From Candidatus Anammoximicrobium sp. (GTDB taxonomy: Bacteria > Planctomycetota > Planctomycetia > Pirellulales > Pirellulaceae): DNA of 64,000 nucleotides. The notes beneath the pieces were generated by a model. That model searched no databases and was not told where the DNA came from. It saw only the letters and a list, made by a program, of their open reading frames with translations. A program made the translations under genes and the position numbers. The stretch is from positions 55,680 to 119,679 of the forward strand of contig JAAYYU010000079.1 in the NCBI GenBank assembly GCA_012515235.1. Direction: 5' to 3'. Position 1 is the first letter of the stretch. Each line of letters begins with the position of its first letter. Of the stretch, positions 1 to 7,812 are shown piece after piece.

Positions 1-333
1 GAGCAGGGCACGATCCTCGCCGGTGGCTGGGCCGGCACACCGCGTCTGATTCCGGAGAGCCGGATGAAGGTCTTCCAAATGCCGCCCCGGACCATTCCCC
101 GCTCGATCGGACATCACGCCGAGTGGATCCAAGCCTGCCAGGACGGCAAACCGGAAGACGCGCAGGCCGGCTTTGCCTACTCCGGTCCGTACACCGAGGC
201 GCTGCTGGTGGGCAATCTCGCCTTGCGGCTGCAGAAACGGATCGAATGGGACAGTTCGGCCATGCAAGCCACCAATGCGCCGGAAGCAGAACCGCTGATT
301 CGCAAGAGCTACCGCGCGGGCTTTGGCATCTGA
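1..333 (+). CDS. Gfo/Idh/MocA family oxidoreductase, C-terminal fragment (5' end outside window)
   Basis: The open frame runs from the first base of the window to a TGA at 331-333 (110 codons), so the start and the NAD-binding half lie upstream. The visible part contains IGHHAEWIQACQDGKPEDA and then YTEALLVGNLALRLQKRIEWD. This is the usual C-terminal end of secreted planctomycete Gfo/Idh/MocA dehydrogenases: a residue pair committing the sugar-like substrate, then 'LxGNxAxRxxxxIxWD'. The substrate cannot be told. The protein ends in KSYRAGFGI, close to the RxYRxGW-type ending of the same family. The downstream neighbour (575-1945) belongs to the same superfamily but is on the other strand and convergent. 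Family assignment is good; function is only at family level. Confidence 0.8.
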   Translation, partial: EQGTILAGGWAGTPRLIPESRMKVFQMPPRTIPRSIGHHAEWIQACQDGKPEDAQAGFAYSGPYTEALLVGNLALRLQKRIEWDSSAMQATNAPEAEPLIRKSYRAGFGI

Positions 334-574
334 ACTCCCGGCTGCCACGACCGCTCGCCCCGCATGCCGCCTCCGTCCGGCAAGCATCATGCGGCTTGTC
401 ACAAGCGGCGGCACCCGTCAAGCGGCACTCCCGCGGTGCCGCCCCAGCAAGGCTTTCACGCAGGGCGGACGCGTGCGCGACGCCGGCCTGGCGGCCGAAG
501 AATGCCGCTGGCTTGGGGCGAACTCGATCCGCGCTTCAAGCACGGCTGACCAAGTGAGTCGTGCCACGCCTGAA

Positions 575-1945
575 TCAGATCACCTTCGTCGTGCCCGGCG
601 CGGCGATCTCGTACAGTTCTTCCGTGACGTACCCGCCGTCGGGATGCGGCTTGACGGGCGCTTCGTCCTGGCAGGATTTCAGGCTGTCGAAGTCCGCCAG
701 GGCGACGTGGGAATGGAGGGCCTCGTCCCACTTGACGACCTTGCCGGAGTAGGTCGCCAGACGGCCCAGGATCGCCGTCATGGTGCTGTGCGCTCCGCAT
801 TCGGCTTCAGTGTAGATCTCGCCTTTGCGCAACGCGGCGAACAGGTCGTAATGCTCTTCCTGATGCCCGCCGCCACCGCCTTTGCCGCTCCAGATCAGCT
901 CGCCGCCCGCACTGTAGATCTTGGCGCCGCTGATGTCGGCGGAGCCCTTCGTGCCATGGGCATGTTCGGCCACGGCGTTCCAGCAGCCGCGGATGTGGCG
1001 GCACTGGCTGAACATCCTCACGCCGTTGGCGTACGTGAATTCGCAGCAGTGATGGTCGTAGATCTCGCCGTATTCCTTGCCCGTCCGCACTTGCCGGCCG
1101 CCCATGCCGTTGCACTCGACAGGATGATCCTTCATCAGCCAGTTGCCGACGTCCAAGTTGTGGATGTGCTGCTCGACGATGTGATCGCCGCCGATCCAGT
1201 TGAAGTAATACCAGTTCCGCAGCTGGTACTCGAGTTCCGCCTGACCTTCTTGCCGCGGCCGCACCCACACGCCGCCGCCGTTCCAATAGACGCGCAGACA
1301 AACGATGTCGCCGATCGCGCCGTCCCACAATCGCTGGATCGTCTCCCGGTACTTCTTCTCGTGATGCCGCTGCAGGCCGACGGCGACGAGCAGGTTCCGC
1401 CTCTTGGCCTCCTCATTGGCCGCCAGCAGACGCCGCACGCCCGGCGGGTCCGTCGCGACAGGCTTCTCCATGAACACGTGCTTGCCGGCCCCGACCGAGG
1501 CCTCGAAGTGCAGCGGGCGAAAACCGGGCGGCGTGGCCAGGATCACCAGATCCAGGTCGCATTCGAGGACTTTCCGGTAGGCGTCCAGGCCGCTGAATTG
1601 CCGTCCGGGCGGCACGTCGACCAACTCGCCGTGCTGGCTTCTGATCGAACGGTAGGCCGACTGGACCTTGTCCGGAAACACATCAGCCATCGCCACCAGC
1701 TTGACCGGGCCGTTTGGCGCGATGTCGGACTGCTGGACGGTATTCAACGCCTGCTGCGCCGCACCGGTGCCGCGGCCGCCGCAGCCGATCAGGCCGATTC
1801 GAATTTCGTCGCTGCCATAGGCGTGAGCCGCCCGCGCGACCGTCAAGCCGCCGGGGACCGCACGGCCGGCGACCAGCAAGGACGACGCCTTGATGAAGTC
1901 GCGACGCGAAGGTCCGTGGGTGGTCGGCAGGATTTGTTTGCGCAT
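575..1945 (-). CDS. Gfo/Idh/MocA family oxidoreductase with Tat signal
   Basis: A 456-residue protein. I chose the ATG at 1945 because GAGGTGAT lies 5-6 nt upstream and because the protein then begins with a twin-arginine signal (SRRDFIKA, residues 13-20, followed by a hydrophobic stretch and an AxA-type site near 40). The open frame extends 160 codons further upstream, but that part looks non-coding. The Rossmann motif GLIGCGGRG is at 51-59 and the EKP motif of the family at 160-162. A substrate-domain segment GGDHIVEQHIHNLDVGNW follows. Family members oxidise or reduce sugars, inositols and related compounds with NAD(P); the Tat signal predicts folded, cofactor-loaded export. The substrate is unknown. 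The ApbE gene lies just upstream on the same strand. Confidence 0.9.
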   Translation of the reverse strand: MRKQILPTTHGPSRRDFIKASSLLVAGRAVPGGLTVARAAHAYGSDEIRIGLIGCGGRGTGAAQQALNTVQQSDIAPNGPVKLVAMADVFPDKVQSAYRSIRSQHGELVDVPPGRQFSGLDAYRKVLECDLDLVILATPPGFRPLHFEASVGAGKHVFMEKPVATDPPGVRRLLAANEEAKRRNLLVAVGLQRHHEKKYRETIQRLWDGAIGDIVCLRVYWNGGGVWVRPRQEGQAELEYQLRNWYYFNWIGGDHIVEQHIHNLDVGNWLMKDHPVECNGMGGRQVRTGKEYGEIYDHHCCEFTYANGVRMFSQCRHIRGCWNAVAEHAHGTKGSADISGAKIYSAGGELIWSGKGGGGGHQEEHYDLFAALRKGEIYTEAECGAHSTMTAILGRLATYSGKVVKWDEALHSHVALADFDSLKSCQDEAPVKPHPDGGYVTEELYEIAAPGTTKVI

Positions 1946-2040
1946 CGGCGAATCACCTCGGATGCTACGGGCGAGCACTCTTACCACAGCGTAACGTCTG
2001 GACGACGCGCTTTCAAGGATTCGGGGGCTGCCGAGCGCAG

Positions 2041-3057
2041 TTAATTTGGGGGCAAGGAGCCGCCGACCTCGTGTTTCTTCCAGTCGCGGGACTTGTGCAA
2101 GCGGGGTTTGTCGTCCTCGACGAGCACCATCAGGCAAGCGGCTCCACAGGTCCGCTCGATCAGGGCCAGGCCTTTTTCCGCCCCCAGCACGCTCGCCGCG
2201 GTCGCCAAGCCGTCGGCGGCCATCCCGTTGGGCGCGATCACCGTGACGCTGCTCCGCTGCGTCAGCCCGATGCCTGTCCGCGGATCGACGATATGGGAAT
2301 AGCGGCAGCCGTCGATCTCCACGTATTGCCACGCATCGCCCGACGTCGAGACGCCGCAATGGGCCAATCGCAGAAAACGGCTGGGAGGCTGATTCGGCTC
2401 CAGCGGCGCGACGCCGATTCGCCAACCGGTTTCACCGGGCGGAGCCTCGCCGAGCGCTAGATCGCCGCTGCCATTGACCAGGACGCGCGTCAGGCCGTGC
2501 AGCTTCAGGACGGCCAGCGCTTCGTCCACGGCGAAACCGACGGCCACGGCGCCGAAATCCAGTCGCATGCCCGCTGCCGCCAGCCTTGCCTTCCGGCCCG
2601 CGGCGTCCAATTCCAGGTGCCGGTAGCCGACGCTTGCCAAGGTCTCCCGCAACCGCTCCGGCGCCGGCAACTGCCTCTGCCGCCGGGCACGCCGCCAGAG
2701 ACGACTGACCGGTCCCACCGTGACATCGAACGCGCCGTCCGTCTGCCGACTCAACTGGATCGAGTAGTCGAGCACGGCACACATCTCGGCGCTGACCGGC
2801 ACAGCTTGCGGCATCGGCGCCGCATGGCTCAGCCGGCAAGCCTCGCTGTCGGATTCGTAATCGCTAAAGACCTGATTCAGCTGCTCGATGCGGGCAAACG
2901 CCGCGTCCATGCCCCGCTTGGCGGTCTGCTTGTCGGGTGCGTAGGCGATGATCTCGAACGTCGAGCCCATGCCAGGACGCGATTCCCGATAACGTTCCAG
3001 GTGCTCGTCAGCACAAACAGCGGCCAACGCAACGGTGAGAAACAAACTGGTAAACAA
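2041..3057 (-). CDS. apbE: ApbE family FAD:protein FMN transferase
   Basis: About 338 residues. ApbE hydrolyses FAD and attaches FMN to a Thr of target proteins in the periplasm (for example Na+-NQR or RnfG-type subunits). Family motifs are visible in order: DGAFDVTVGPVSRLW, LDFGAVAVGFAVDEA, LVNGSGDLALG and SHIVDPRTGIGLTQ, then NGMAADGLATAASVLG with the Mg-binding Asp. The start is a TTG with GGGAG 5 nt upstream (TTG at 3057); another TTG four codons upstream at 3069 is possible. The N-terminus is hydrophobic (LFLTVALAAVC), consistent with export, although no clean lipobox is visible. No flavinylation target gene is seen nearby, so the partner is not known. Confidence 0.88.
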   Translation of the reverse strand: MFTSLFLTVALAAVCADEHLERYRESRPGMGSTFEIIAYAPDKQTAKRGMDAAFARIEQLNQVFSDYESDSEACRLSHAAPMPQAVPVSAEMCAVLDYSIQLSRQTDGAFDVTVGPVSRLWRRARRQRQLPAPERLRETLASVGYRHLELDAAGRKARLAAAGMRLDFGAVAVGFAVDEALAVLKLHGLTRVLVNGSGDLALGEAPPGETGWRIGVAPLEPNQPPSRFLRLAHCGVSTSGDAWQYVEIDGCRYSHIVDPRTGIGLTQRSSVTVIAPNGMAADGLATAASVLGAEKGLALIERTCGAACLMVLVEDDKPRLHKSRDWKKHEVGGSLPPN

Positions 3058-3182
3058 ATCTTCTCCCAAAACAGGGTCTGCCGCGGACGCGTTTTCCGTT
3101 TCCAGATCGCTTCGGTGCCCGGCGAACGGCGGACGTCAACCCAGCGGTTTCTACAAGGCTTGGCCGTCGGCGCTAAGAGAAC

Positions 3183-3202
3183 CGGCGGGCTGACGCCCGC
3201 CG
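3183..3202 (-). terminator. Hairpin between SUMF1-like gene and apbE
   Basis: An 8-bp perfect stem (CGGCGGGC / GCCCGCCG) with loop TGAC lies 24 bases past the stop of the minus-strand gene at 3227-4411 and upstream of apbE. On the minus strand it is followed by GGTTCTCTT, only weakly T-rich. It could be a terminator or a REP-like palindrome. Confidence 0.4.
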
Positions 3203-3226
3203 TTCGCCCGAAGTGAAACCGTCGAA

Positions 3227-4411
3227 CTACCGACTCTCCTTCAGCTTCTTGATGGCCTCGGGCAGATCCCGGTCGACCAAGCCGCGGACGCCGCGACCTT
3301 CGTTCATGCGGTTGTTGACGCCCTCGCGGGTATCCTCGTCGTCGATGGCCCAGAACCGCTCCTTGGTTTCGCGCGTCGCGGGTTCGGCCAGCGGGCGGAC
3401 GAGCCGGCAACCGATTCCTCGCGTCGGATCGCTGGTGAACCACCAGGGGCTGAGCGGCAGATTGGGATCTTCCGTCTTCCACTCGCTTTCCAGCGAGCCC
3501 AGGCGGGCGGCGCTGCGGCACGCCTCCGCATCGTCGTCCCAGTGCCCGCCCCGAATCGCGCGGGGCACCAGCGTCTTGGGCCAAACCAGGGCCTCCGCCG
3601 ACTTCAGCGTCTTGCCGGCGAATGGCTTGTAGCCGTCCTCCAGGACCTGATCCAGCGTCCATTCGGCCACGTTGCCGTGCATGTCGTACAGGCCCCACGG
3701 ATTCGGCTTCTTCTGGCCGACCTTGTGCGACTTGCTGTCCGAGTTCTCGAAGTACCAAGCGTAATCGCCCAACTGGTCCGCGTCGTCGCCGAAGGAATAG
3801 GCCGTTTGCGTTCCCGCCCGGCACGCGTACTCCCACTCCGCTTCCGTCGGCAGCCGATAAAAGTTGCCCGTGATCCCGCTCAGCCACTTGGAATACTGCC
3901 GCGCGGCGTATTGGGTCATGGTGACCGCCGGCATGTCCGGGTCCTCGCCGTGCTCGTAGGTGAAGCTCGGATCGTACAGTTCCGTCGGAGCGGTGATGGC
4001 GTCGATTTCGTTCTCGGACGTGACTTTGCGTTCGCCGCGCGAGGTGAACTCCTTGAAAATGCCGTACAGAGCGAGGTACTGGCGGTACTCAGCCCACGTG
4101 AGTTCGTACTTGCTCATCCAGAACGGACTGACCTCGACTTCGAACTGAGGTCCTTCGTTGTCTTCACGCCCTTCCTCGGCGTCGGGGCTCCCCATGTTGA
4201 ACTTGCCGCCGGGGATCGGGACCATCTCGAACGTCACGCTCGTGCCGGGGATCGTCATCTTGTACTCGGTCATGTAGCCCTGGTCCGTCTTGATCGCGCG
4301 GCCCTCGCCAGGCGCCGTGTCCGACAGGCCCACAACAGCCTCTCCGGAAATCGCCGTCTGGACGGCCAGCAGCAACCACGCAGCACCACAAGTCAGGTGA
4401 AGAAATCGCAT
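3227..4411 (-). CDS. SUMF1/FGE-like domain protein (secreted)
   Basis: A 394-residue protein. The ATG at 4411 is preferred over an upstream TTG because GAGGGA sits 3-4 nt upstream and an export signal (MRFLHLTCGAAWLLLAVQT) then starts the protein. The formylglycine-generating-enzyme fold is shown by GGKFNMGSPDAEEG, FWMSKYELTWAEYRQY, RLPTEAEWEYACRAG, LYDMHGNVAEWTLDQ and RGGHWDDDAEACRSAARLG. True sulfatase-activating FGEs carry a Cys pair in that last block; here only one Cys is visible. The protein is therefore more likely an FGE-like relative of unknown function than an active sulfatase maturase. A sulfatase is encoded at 33.5 kb, too far away to argue a functional link. Confidence 0.85.
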   Translation of the reverse strand: MRFLHLTCGAAWLLLAVQTAISGEAVVGLSDTAPGEGRAIKTDQGYMTEYKMTIPGTSVTFEMVPIPGGKFNMGSPDAEEGREDNEGPQFEVEVSPFWMSKYELTWAEYRQYLALYGIFKEFTSRGERKVTSENEIDAITAPTELYDPSFTYEHGEDPDMPAVTMTQYAARQYSKWLSGITGNFYRLPTEAEWEYACRAGTQTAYSFGDDADQLGDYAWYFENSDSKSHKVGQKKPNPWGLYDMHGNVAEWTLDQVLEDGYKPFAGKTLKSAEALVWPKTLVPRAIRGGHWDDDAEACRSAARLGSLESEWKTEDPNLPLSPWWFTSDPTRGIGCRLVRPLAEPATRETKERFWAIDDEDTREGVNNRMNEGRGVRGLVDRDLPEAIKKLKESR

Positions 4412-4451
4412 CAGTCCCTCGCTTGGCAAATTGTTCAAGTGAACTTCCCCT

Positions 4452-5351
4452 CTAACCTCCGGCCGACCCTCGATCGGAGACCAACGATTCGATGTAGTCC
4501 AGCAGTTCCGCCGCCACGTCCAGTTGCAGCGTCGCCGCCAGGGCTTTCCAGCCCGGCACTCCGTTCACCTCCAGCACGAACTCCCGGCCGTTCCGGTCGG
4601 GCAGGATATCCACACCGGCAAAGGGGGCTCCGATGGCTGCAGCGGCGCGGCGGGCAGTCTCGATCAACCGCTGGTCGGCGACCAGCGGCTCTGCGCGAGC
4701 CCCCCGGCTAACGTTGGTCCGCCAATCGTCGGGGTTGACGCGACGCATGGCAAACACCCGTTCGCCCAGGACCAGCAGGCGGATATCGAAACCGTTGTGA
4801 GGTATGTACTCCTGAAGATAAATGACGGACCGCAGTTGTGCTAGGGTGCTGAACACGCGCCAAGCCAGAGATTCGTCATGAACGCGGCAAATCCCCCGCC
4901 CTTCGCCGCCGAACACGGGTTTGACGACGACATCGCCACCCAGATCCCGGAATCCCTCCAGGGCGTCGCCGAGCGATTGGCAGACCCAAGTTCGCGGCGT
5001 CACCAAGCCGGCCGACTGTAACTTGTGTGATGCCAAGTACTTGTCTACAGCCGCTTCGATGGCCCGCGGCGGGTTGATGACCACCGTTCCCGCCTCGGCC
5101 AAGGATCCCAAGGCGTCCATTCGAAAGACGACCTGCTCCAGCGATCCCGGCGGCATCGTGCGGACCAGCACCGCGTCGCAGGCCCGCAAGTCGCACTCGG
5201 CCGCCTGCACCCGCCGCTGCCGGGTCGAGGAATCCAGCCCCGCAGTCAACCGCTCGAACGGCACGCAAAGCACCTCGTGGCGCGATCCGGCGGCACGCCG
5301 CAGATCGTTCAGGTACCAGCTGTCGGGCGCAGCGAGAACGGCCAGCCGCAT
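4452..5351 (-). CDS. RimK-type ATP-grasp ligase linked to mch
   Basis: A 299-residue ATP-grasp protein that forms amide bonds through an acyl phosphate. Visible features are DKYLASHKLQSAGLVTPRTW (start of the ATP-grasp fold), VVVKPVFGGEGRGI (the glycine-rich ATP loop), YLQEYIPHNGFDIRLLVLG, FAMRRVNPDDWRTN and FVLEVNGVPGW (the metal-binding Glu/Asn). The start codon lies 3 nt after the mch stop, so the two are almost certainly co-transcribed and translationally coupled. RimK-like ligases that add glutamate to methanopterin-type cofactors (MptN in archaea) are the known precedent, and such genes cluster with mch in methylotrophs. A role in finishing tetrahydromethanopterin is a reasonable inference, not proven by the sequence. 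Confidence 0.85.
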   Translation of the reverse strand: MRLAVLAAPDSWYLNDLRRAAGSRHEVLCVPFERLTAGLDSSTRQRRVQAAECDLRACDAVLVRTMPPGSLEQVVFRMDALGSLAEAGTVVINPPRAIEAAVDKYLASHKLQSAGLVTPRTWVCQSLGDALEGFRDLGGDVVVKPVFGGEGRGICRVHDESLAWRVFSTLAQLRSVIYLQEYIPHNGFDIRLLVLGERVFAMRRVNPDDWRTNVSRGARAEPLVADQRLIETARRAAAAIGAPFAGVDILPDRNGREFVLEVNGVPGWKALAATLQLDVAAELLDYIESLVSDRGSAGG

Positions 5352-5354
5352 GGG

Positions 5355-6305
5355 TCACCCATCCGCGGAAAAGGACCGCTGGACAACTTCCGGCCGAAGT
5401 TGCCCGAAGCCGTGTGCGCGGCCGCTGTTCAAGTTGACCAGCGTCACCTGCGCCGGGCTGAAAAGCCGCGGGTCGATGCGGTAAAAGTCGTGGTTGTACC
5501 GCTGGAAGATCTTGCCAAACGGCTCGCCATGATCGGGCGACGAACCGCTGGGGATTCCTGGCCCGAGTTCTTCCAATTGGCCATCGTCCGCGCGGACCCA
5601 CAACGTGACCTCGCCGCCGTACAAGACCGCGTCATTCGTCCGGCCGATGCCCGCCAAATCGTCGGCGGCCACCGGCGGCAAAGGCGCCAGACCGTAGCCG
5701 CTCTGCACGCACCTCAAATCAAAACCCACTTCATGCAACTTGTGCAAACAAGTCTCCACGGTGCGGGCCACGACTTGCACCGTGCCCGCTAGACTGGCGG
5801 TCCGGGCGACCAACAACGTCAACTCGCCGGGCACCACCCCGCACGCTTCAGCGATTTCCGAGGCAACTTCCACGGGCGGCAACTTGGCCGCTTCCAAGAC
5901 CCCCACCGCCCGCGTCACCGACTCCCGAAAGCCAAGCCTGGCAAACAGTTCCTCCCGACCGCACGCTGCCCGCATCGGACCGGAACCCATCGCATAGTAC
6001 CCGCCGGACGAAATCCGCCAACCCGCATACTGCGAAGCCATACAGGCTGCCACGGGATGATCCGTCCAAACCTGGACGGCCGGCCCCGGCCACAGGTCGG
6101 CCCGCCCAGGCACAAGACGCACTTCGGCCAGATCCGCCAGACAGATCTCGGCCAGCGTCAGACCCGCTTGCAGTCCGCCCGCCGCCTCGACCCCGCAATC
6201 CACGATGCGGCCCCCGTGGGGCAAATGCCGACACGCCACGCGCAGGTCGGCGGCGGCTTCCAACAGCTGTTCACATCGCCGCCAAGCGCGGTCATTCAGG
6301 TTCAT
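5355..6305 (-). CDS. mch: Methenyltetrahydromethanopterin cyclohydrolase
   Basis: A 316-residue class protein (316 codons here, typical length for Mch). It hydrolyses methenyl-H4MPT to formyl-H4MPT in the tetrahydromethanopterin-linked C1 pathway, in the cytoplasm. Segments that identify it are DCGVEAAGGLQAGLTLAEIC near the start, YYAMGSGPMRAACGREELF in the middle, NDAVLYGGEVTLWV, and FGKIFQRYNHDFYRIDPRLFSPA close to the end (the long conserved C-terminal block). The ATG at 6305 has GAGG about 7 nt upstream and begins 8 nt after the preceding gene's stop. A GTG seven codons upstream would overlap that gene. H4MPT-linked C1 genes outside archaea are known from methylotrophic proteobacteria and planctomycetes. 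Here the pathway probably serves formaldehyde oxidation or detoxification. Confidence 0.93.
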   Translation of the reverse strand: MNLNDRAWRRCEQLLEAAADLRVACRHLPHGGRIVDCGVEAAGGLQAGLTLAEICLADLAEVRLVPGRADLWPGPAVQVWTDHPVAACMASQYAGWRISSGGYYAMGSGPMRAACGREELFARLGFRESVTRAVGVLEAAKLPPVEVASEIAEACGVVPGELTLLVARTASLAGTVQVVARTVETCLHKLHEVGFDLRCVQSGYGLAPLPPVAADDLAGIGRTNDAVLYGGEVTLWVRADDGQLEELGPGIPSGSSPDHGEPFGKIFQRYNHDFYRIDPRLFSPAQVTLVNLNSGRAHGFGQLRPEVVQRSFSADG

Positions 6306-6313
6306 ACGCCGCC

Positions 6314-7738
6314 TCACAAGGACCACCCGTTCCGGTACGGACGAAGCAGCTTCCGGTCGGCCTCCTCATGATTGACGATTCGGCACGCAACCGGGTCGAA
6401 CTCCAAAGGTCCGTCCACCAAGGCGGCGACGTTGCCCAACAGGAGCAATTCGATCATCGGACCGGAGTGCTCAAAGTTCGACATCGCCGCCGGCCCGCCC
6501 TTGCAGGCGGCTACCCATTCCCGTTCGTGGCTCCCAGAGCGAGGCAGCCGCTGCGGCGGGCCGCCCGCATCGGGAAAGTCCTTTTCCGGCAGTAACTGGC
6601 ACACGGAATTGTGGAAGTTGGTGAGCGCCTTGCCCTTGGTGCCCACGATCAGCAGAAAGGAGTGCGGCGACCAGCTGCCCTGAGCCCACTTCAGCGGCTG
6701 CCCGGCCGTCTTCTCCAACTCGGTCAAGACCCCTCGCCGCTTGATCTCCGTGTCCCAGGCGTTGCACCAGTGGATTTGCGCCGCAGGCTGCGAGCCGTGC
6801 GCCGGCAGCTCGAAATGGACCATCTGGCAGCGGGGAAAGTTCTCGGGACAACGCTCCGAGATCTCCGTCGTGACACGGATCGTCTTGCTTTCGCCGGCGC
6901 CGCCCCACAAGGCTTGCAGGTCCAGGGCCTTGAAGGCCAGATTCAGCGAGTGCGAACCCGCGCCCCCCAGGGCTCCGGCGCCGAAGTCGCGCCAGCGATT
7001 CCAGCCGATCAGCGCCGGACTCTCCGGCACTCCTCCCGCTCCGGGAAACTGCGGCGGAAGATAGCCCGGATGATAAGGCCGCATCGGCGCGGGACCGATC
7101 CACAGATCCCAATCGAGGCTGTCGGGCACCGGCTGCCCTGGCGGTCGCTCCAACGGCCCCGTCCCGCCCGACTCGAACAGGACGTGCGCCTCGCGGATCT
7201 CGCCGATCGCCCCGTCTTGAATCAGTTCCAGCGTGCGGCGAAACGAATCGGTGGCCATCCCCTGGCTGCCCATCTGCGTCGCCACCTTCTGGCGGCGGGC
7301 CAGGTCGCGCATCGCGCGGGCCTCGCGCACGTCGTGGGCAGTCGGCTTCTCGACGTAAACGTGCTTGCCAAGCTTCATGGCCGTCATGGCGATGACGGCG
7401 TGCGTGTGGACCGGCGTGACCACGACGACCGCATCGATCTGACGGTCCATCTCGTCGAACATCTTGCGGAAATCGCGGTAGGTCCGGGCCCCCGGGAACG
7501 CCTGGGCCGCTCCGTCCGTGTGCCGCCGGTTCACGTCGCACAGGGCCACAAGATTCTCACCGATGCGGGGAATCACGCCCAGGAAGTGCTTCCCCCGCGA
7601 GCCCAGGCCCACCAACGCGATGTCCAGTTTCCCGTTGGCCTGATAGCTCCTGGCCGACGCGCTGTTGCGCAAAATGAACAGCCCGGCTCCGCCCCCGGCG
7701 CCGCCGATAAACTGACGTCTGCTGATGTGTGTCTTCAT
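6314..7738 (-). CDS. Gfo/Idh/MocA family oxidoreductase with Tat signal, upstream of mch
   Basis: A 474-residue protein. ATG at 7738 has AGGAG 9 nt upstream; 84 codons of open frame further upstream are not used. The twin-arginine signal SRRQFIG (residues 6-12) is followed by GGAGGGAGLFIL. The NAD-binding motif GLGSRGK is at 44-50 and EKPTAHD begins at 130. Later segments include GAGALGGAGSHSLNLAFKAL and GPMIELLLLGNVAALV, the planctomycete Gfo/Idh ending. The gene is separated from mch by 8 nt, so a dehydrogenase predicted to be exported sits in one transcript with a cytoplasmic C1 enzyme. One-carbon release from its substrate is conceivable, but the substrate cannot be read from the sequence. 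Confidence 0.9.
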   Translation of the reverse strand: MKTHISRRQFIGGAGGGAGLFILRNSASARSYQANGKLDIALVGLGSRGKHFLGVIPRIGENLVALCDVNRRHTDGAAQAFPGARTYRDFRKMFDEMDRQIDAVVVVTPVHTHAVIAMTAMKLGKHVYVEKPTAHDVREARAMRDLARRQKVATQMGSQGMATDSFRRTLELIQDGAIGEIREAHVLFESGGTGPLERPPGQPVPDSLDWDLWIGPAPMRPYHPGYLPPQFPGAGGVPESPALIGWNRWRDFGAGALGGAGSHSLNLAFKALDLQALWGGAGESKTIRVTTEISERCPENFPRCQMVHFELPAHGSQPAAQIHWCNAWDTEIKRRGVLTELEKTAGQPLKWAQGSWSPHSFLLIVGTKGKALTNFHNSVCQLLPEKDFPDAGGPPQRLPRSGSHEREWVAACKGGPAAMSNFEHSGPMIELLLLGNVAALVDGPLEFDPVACRIVNHEEADRKLLRPYRNGWSL

Positions 7739-7812
7739 CGCGCTTGGCTCCTGTAATCTCACTACCCCGTCACGCAACAAGCACCCGGCGACGCCCGTCG
7801 CCTGCGGAACGC

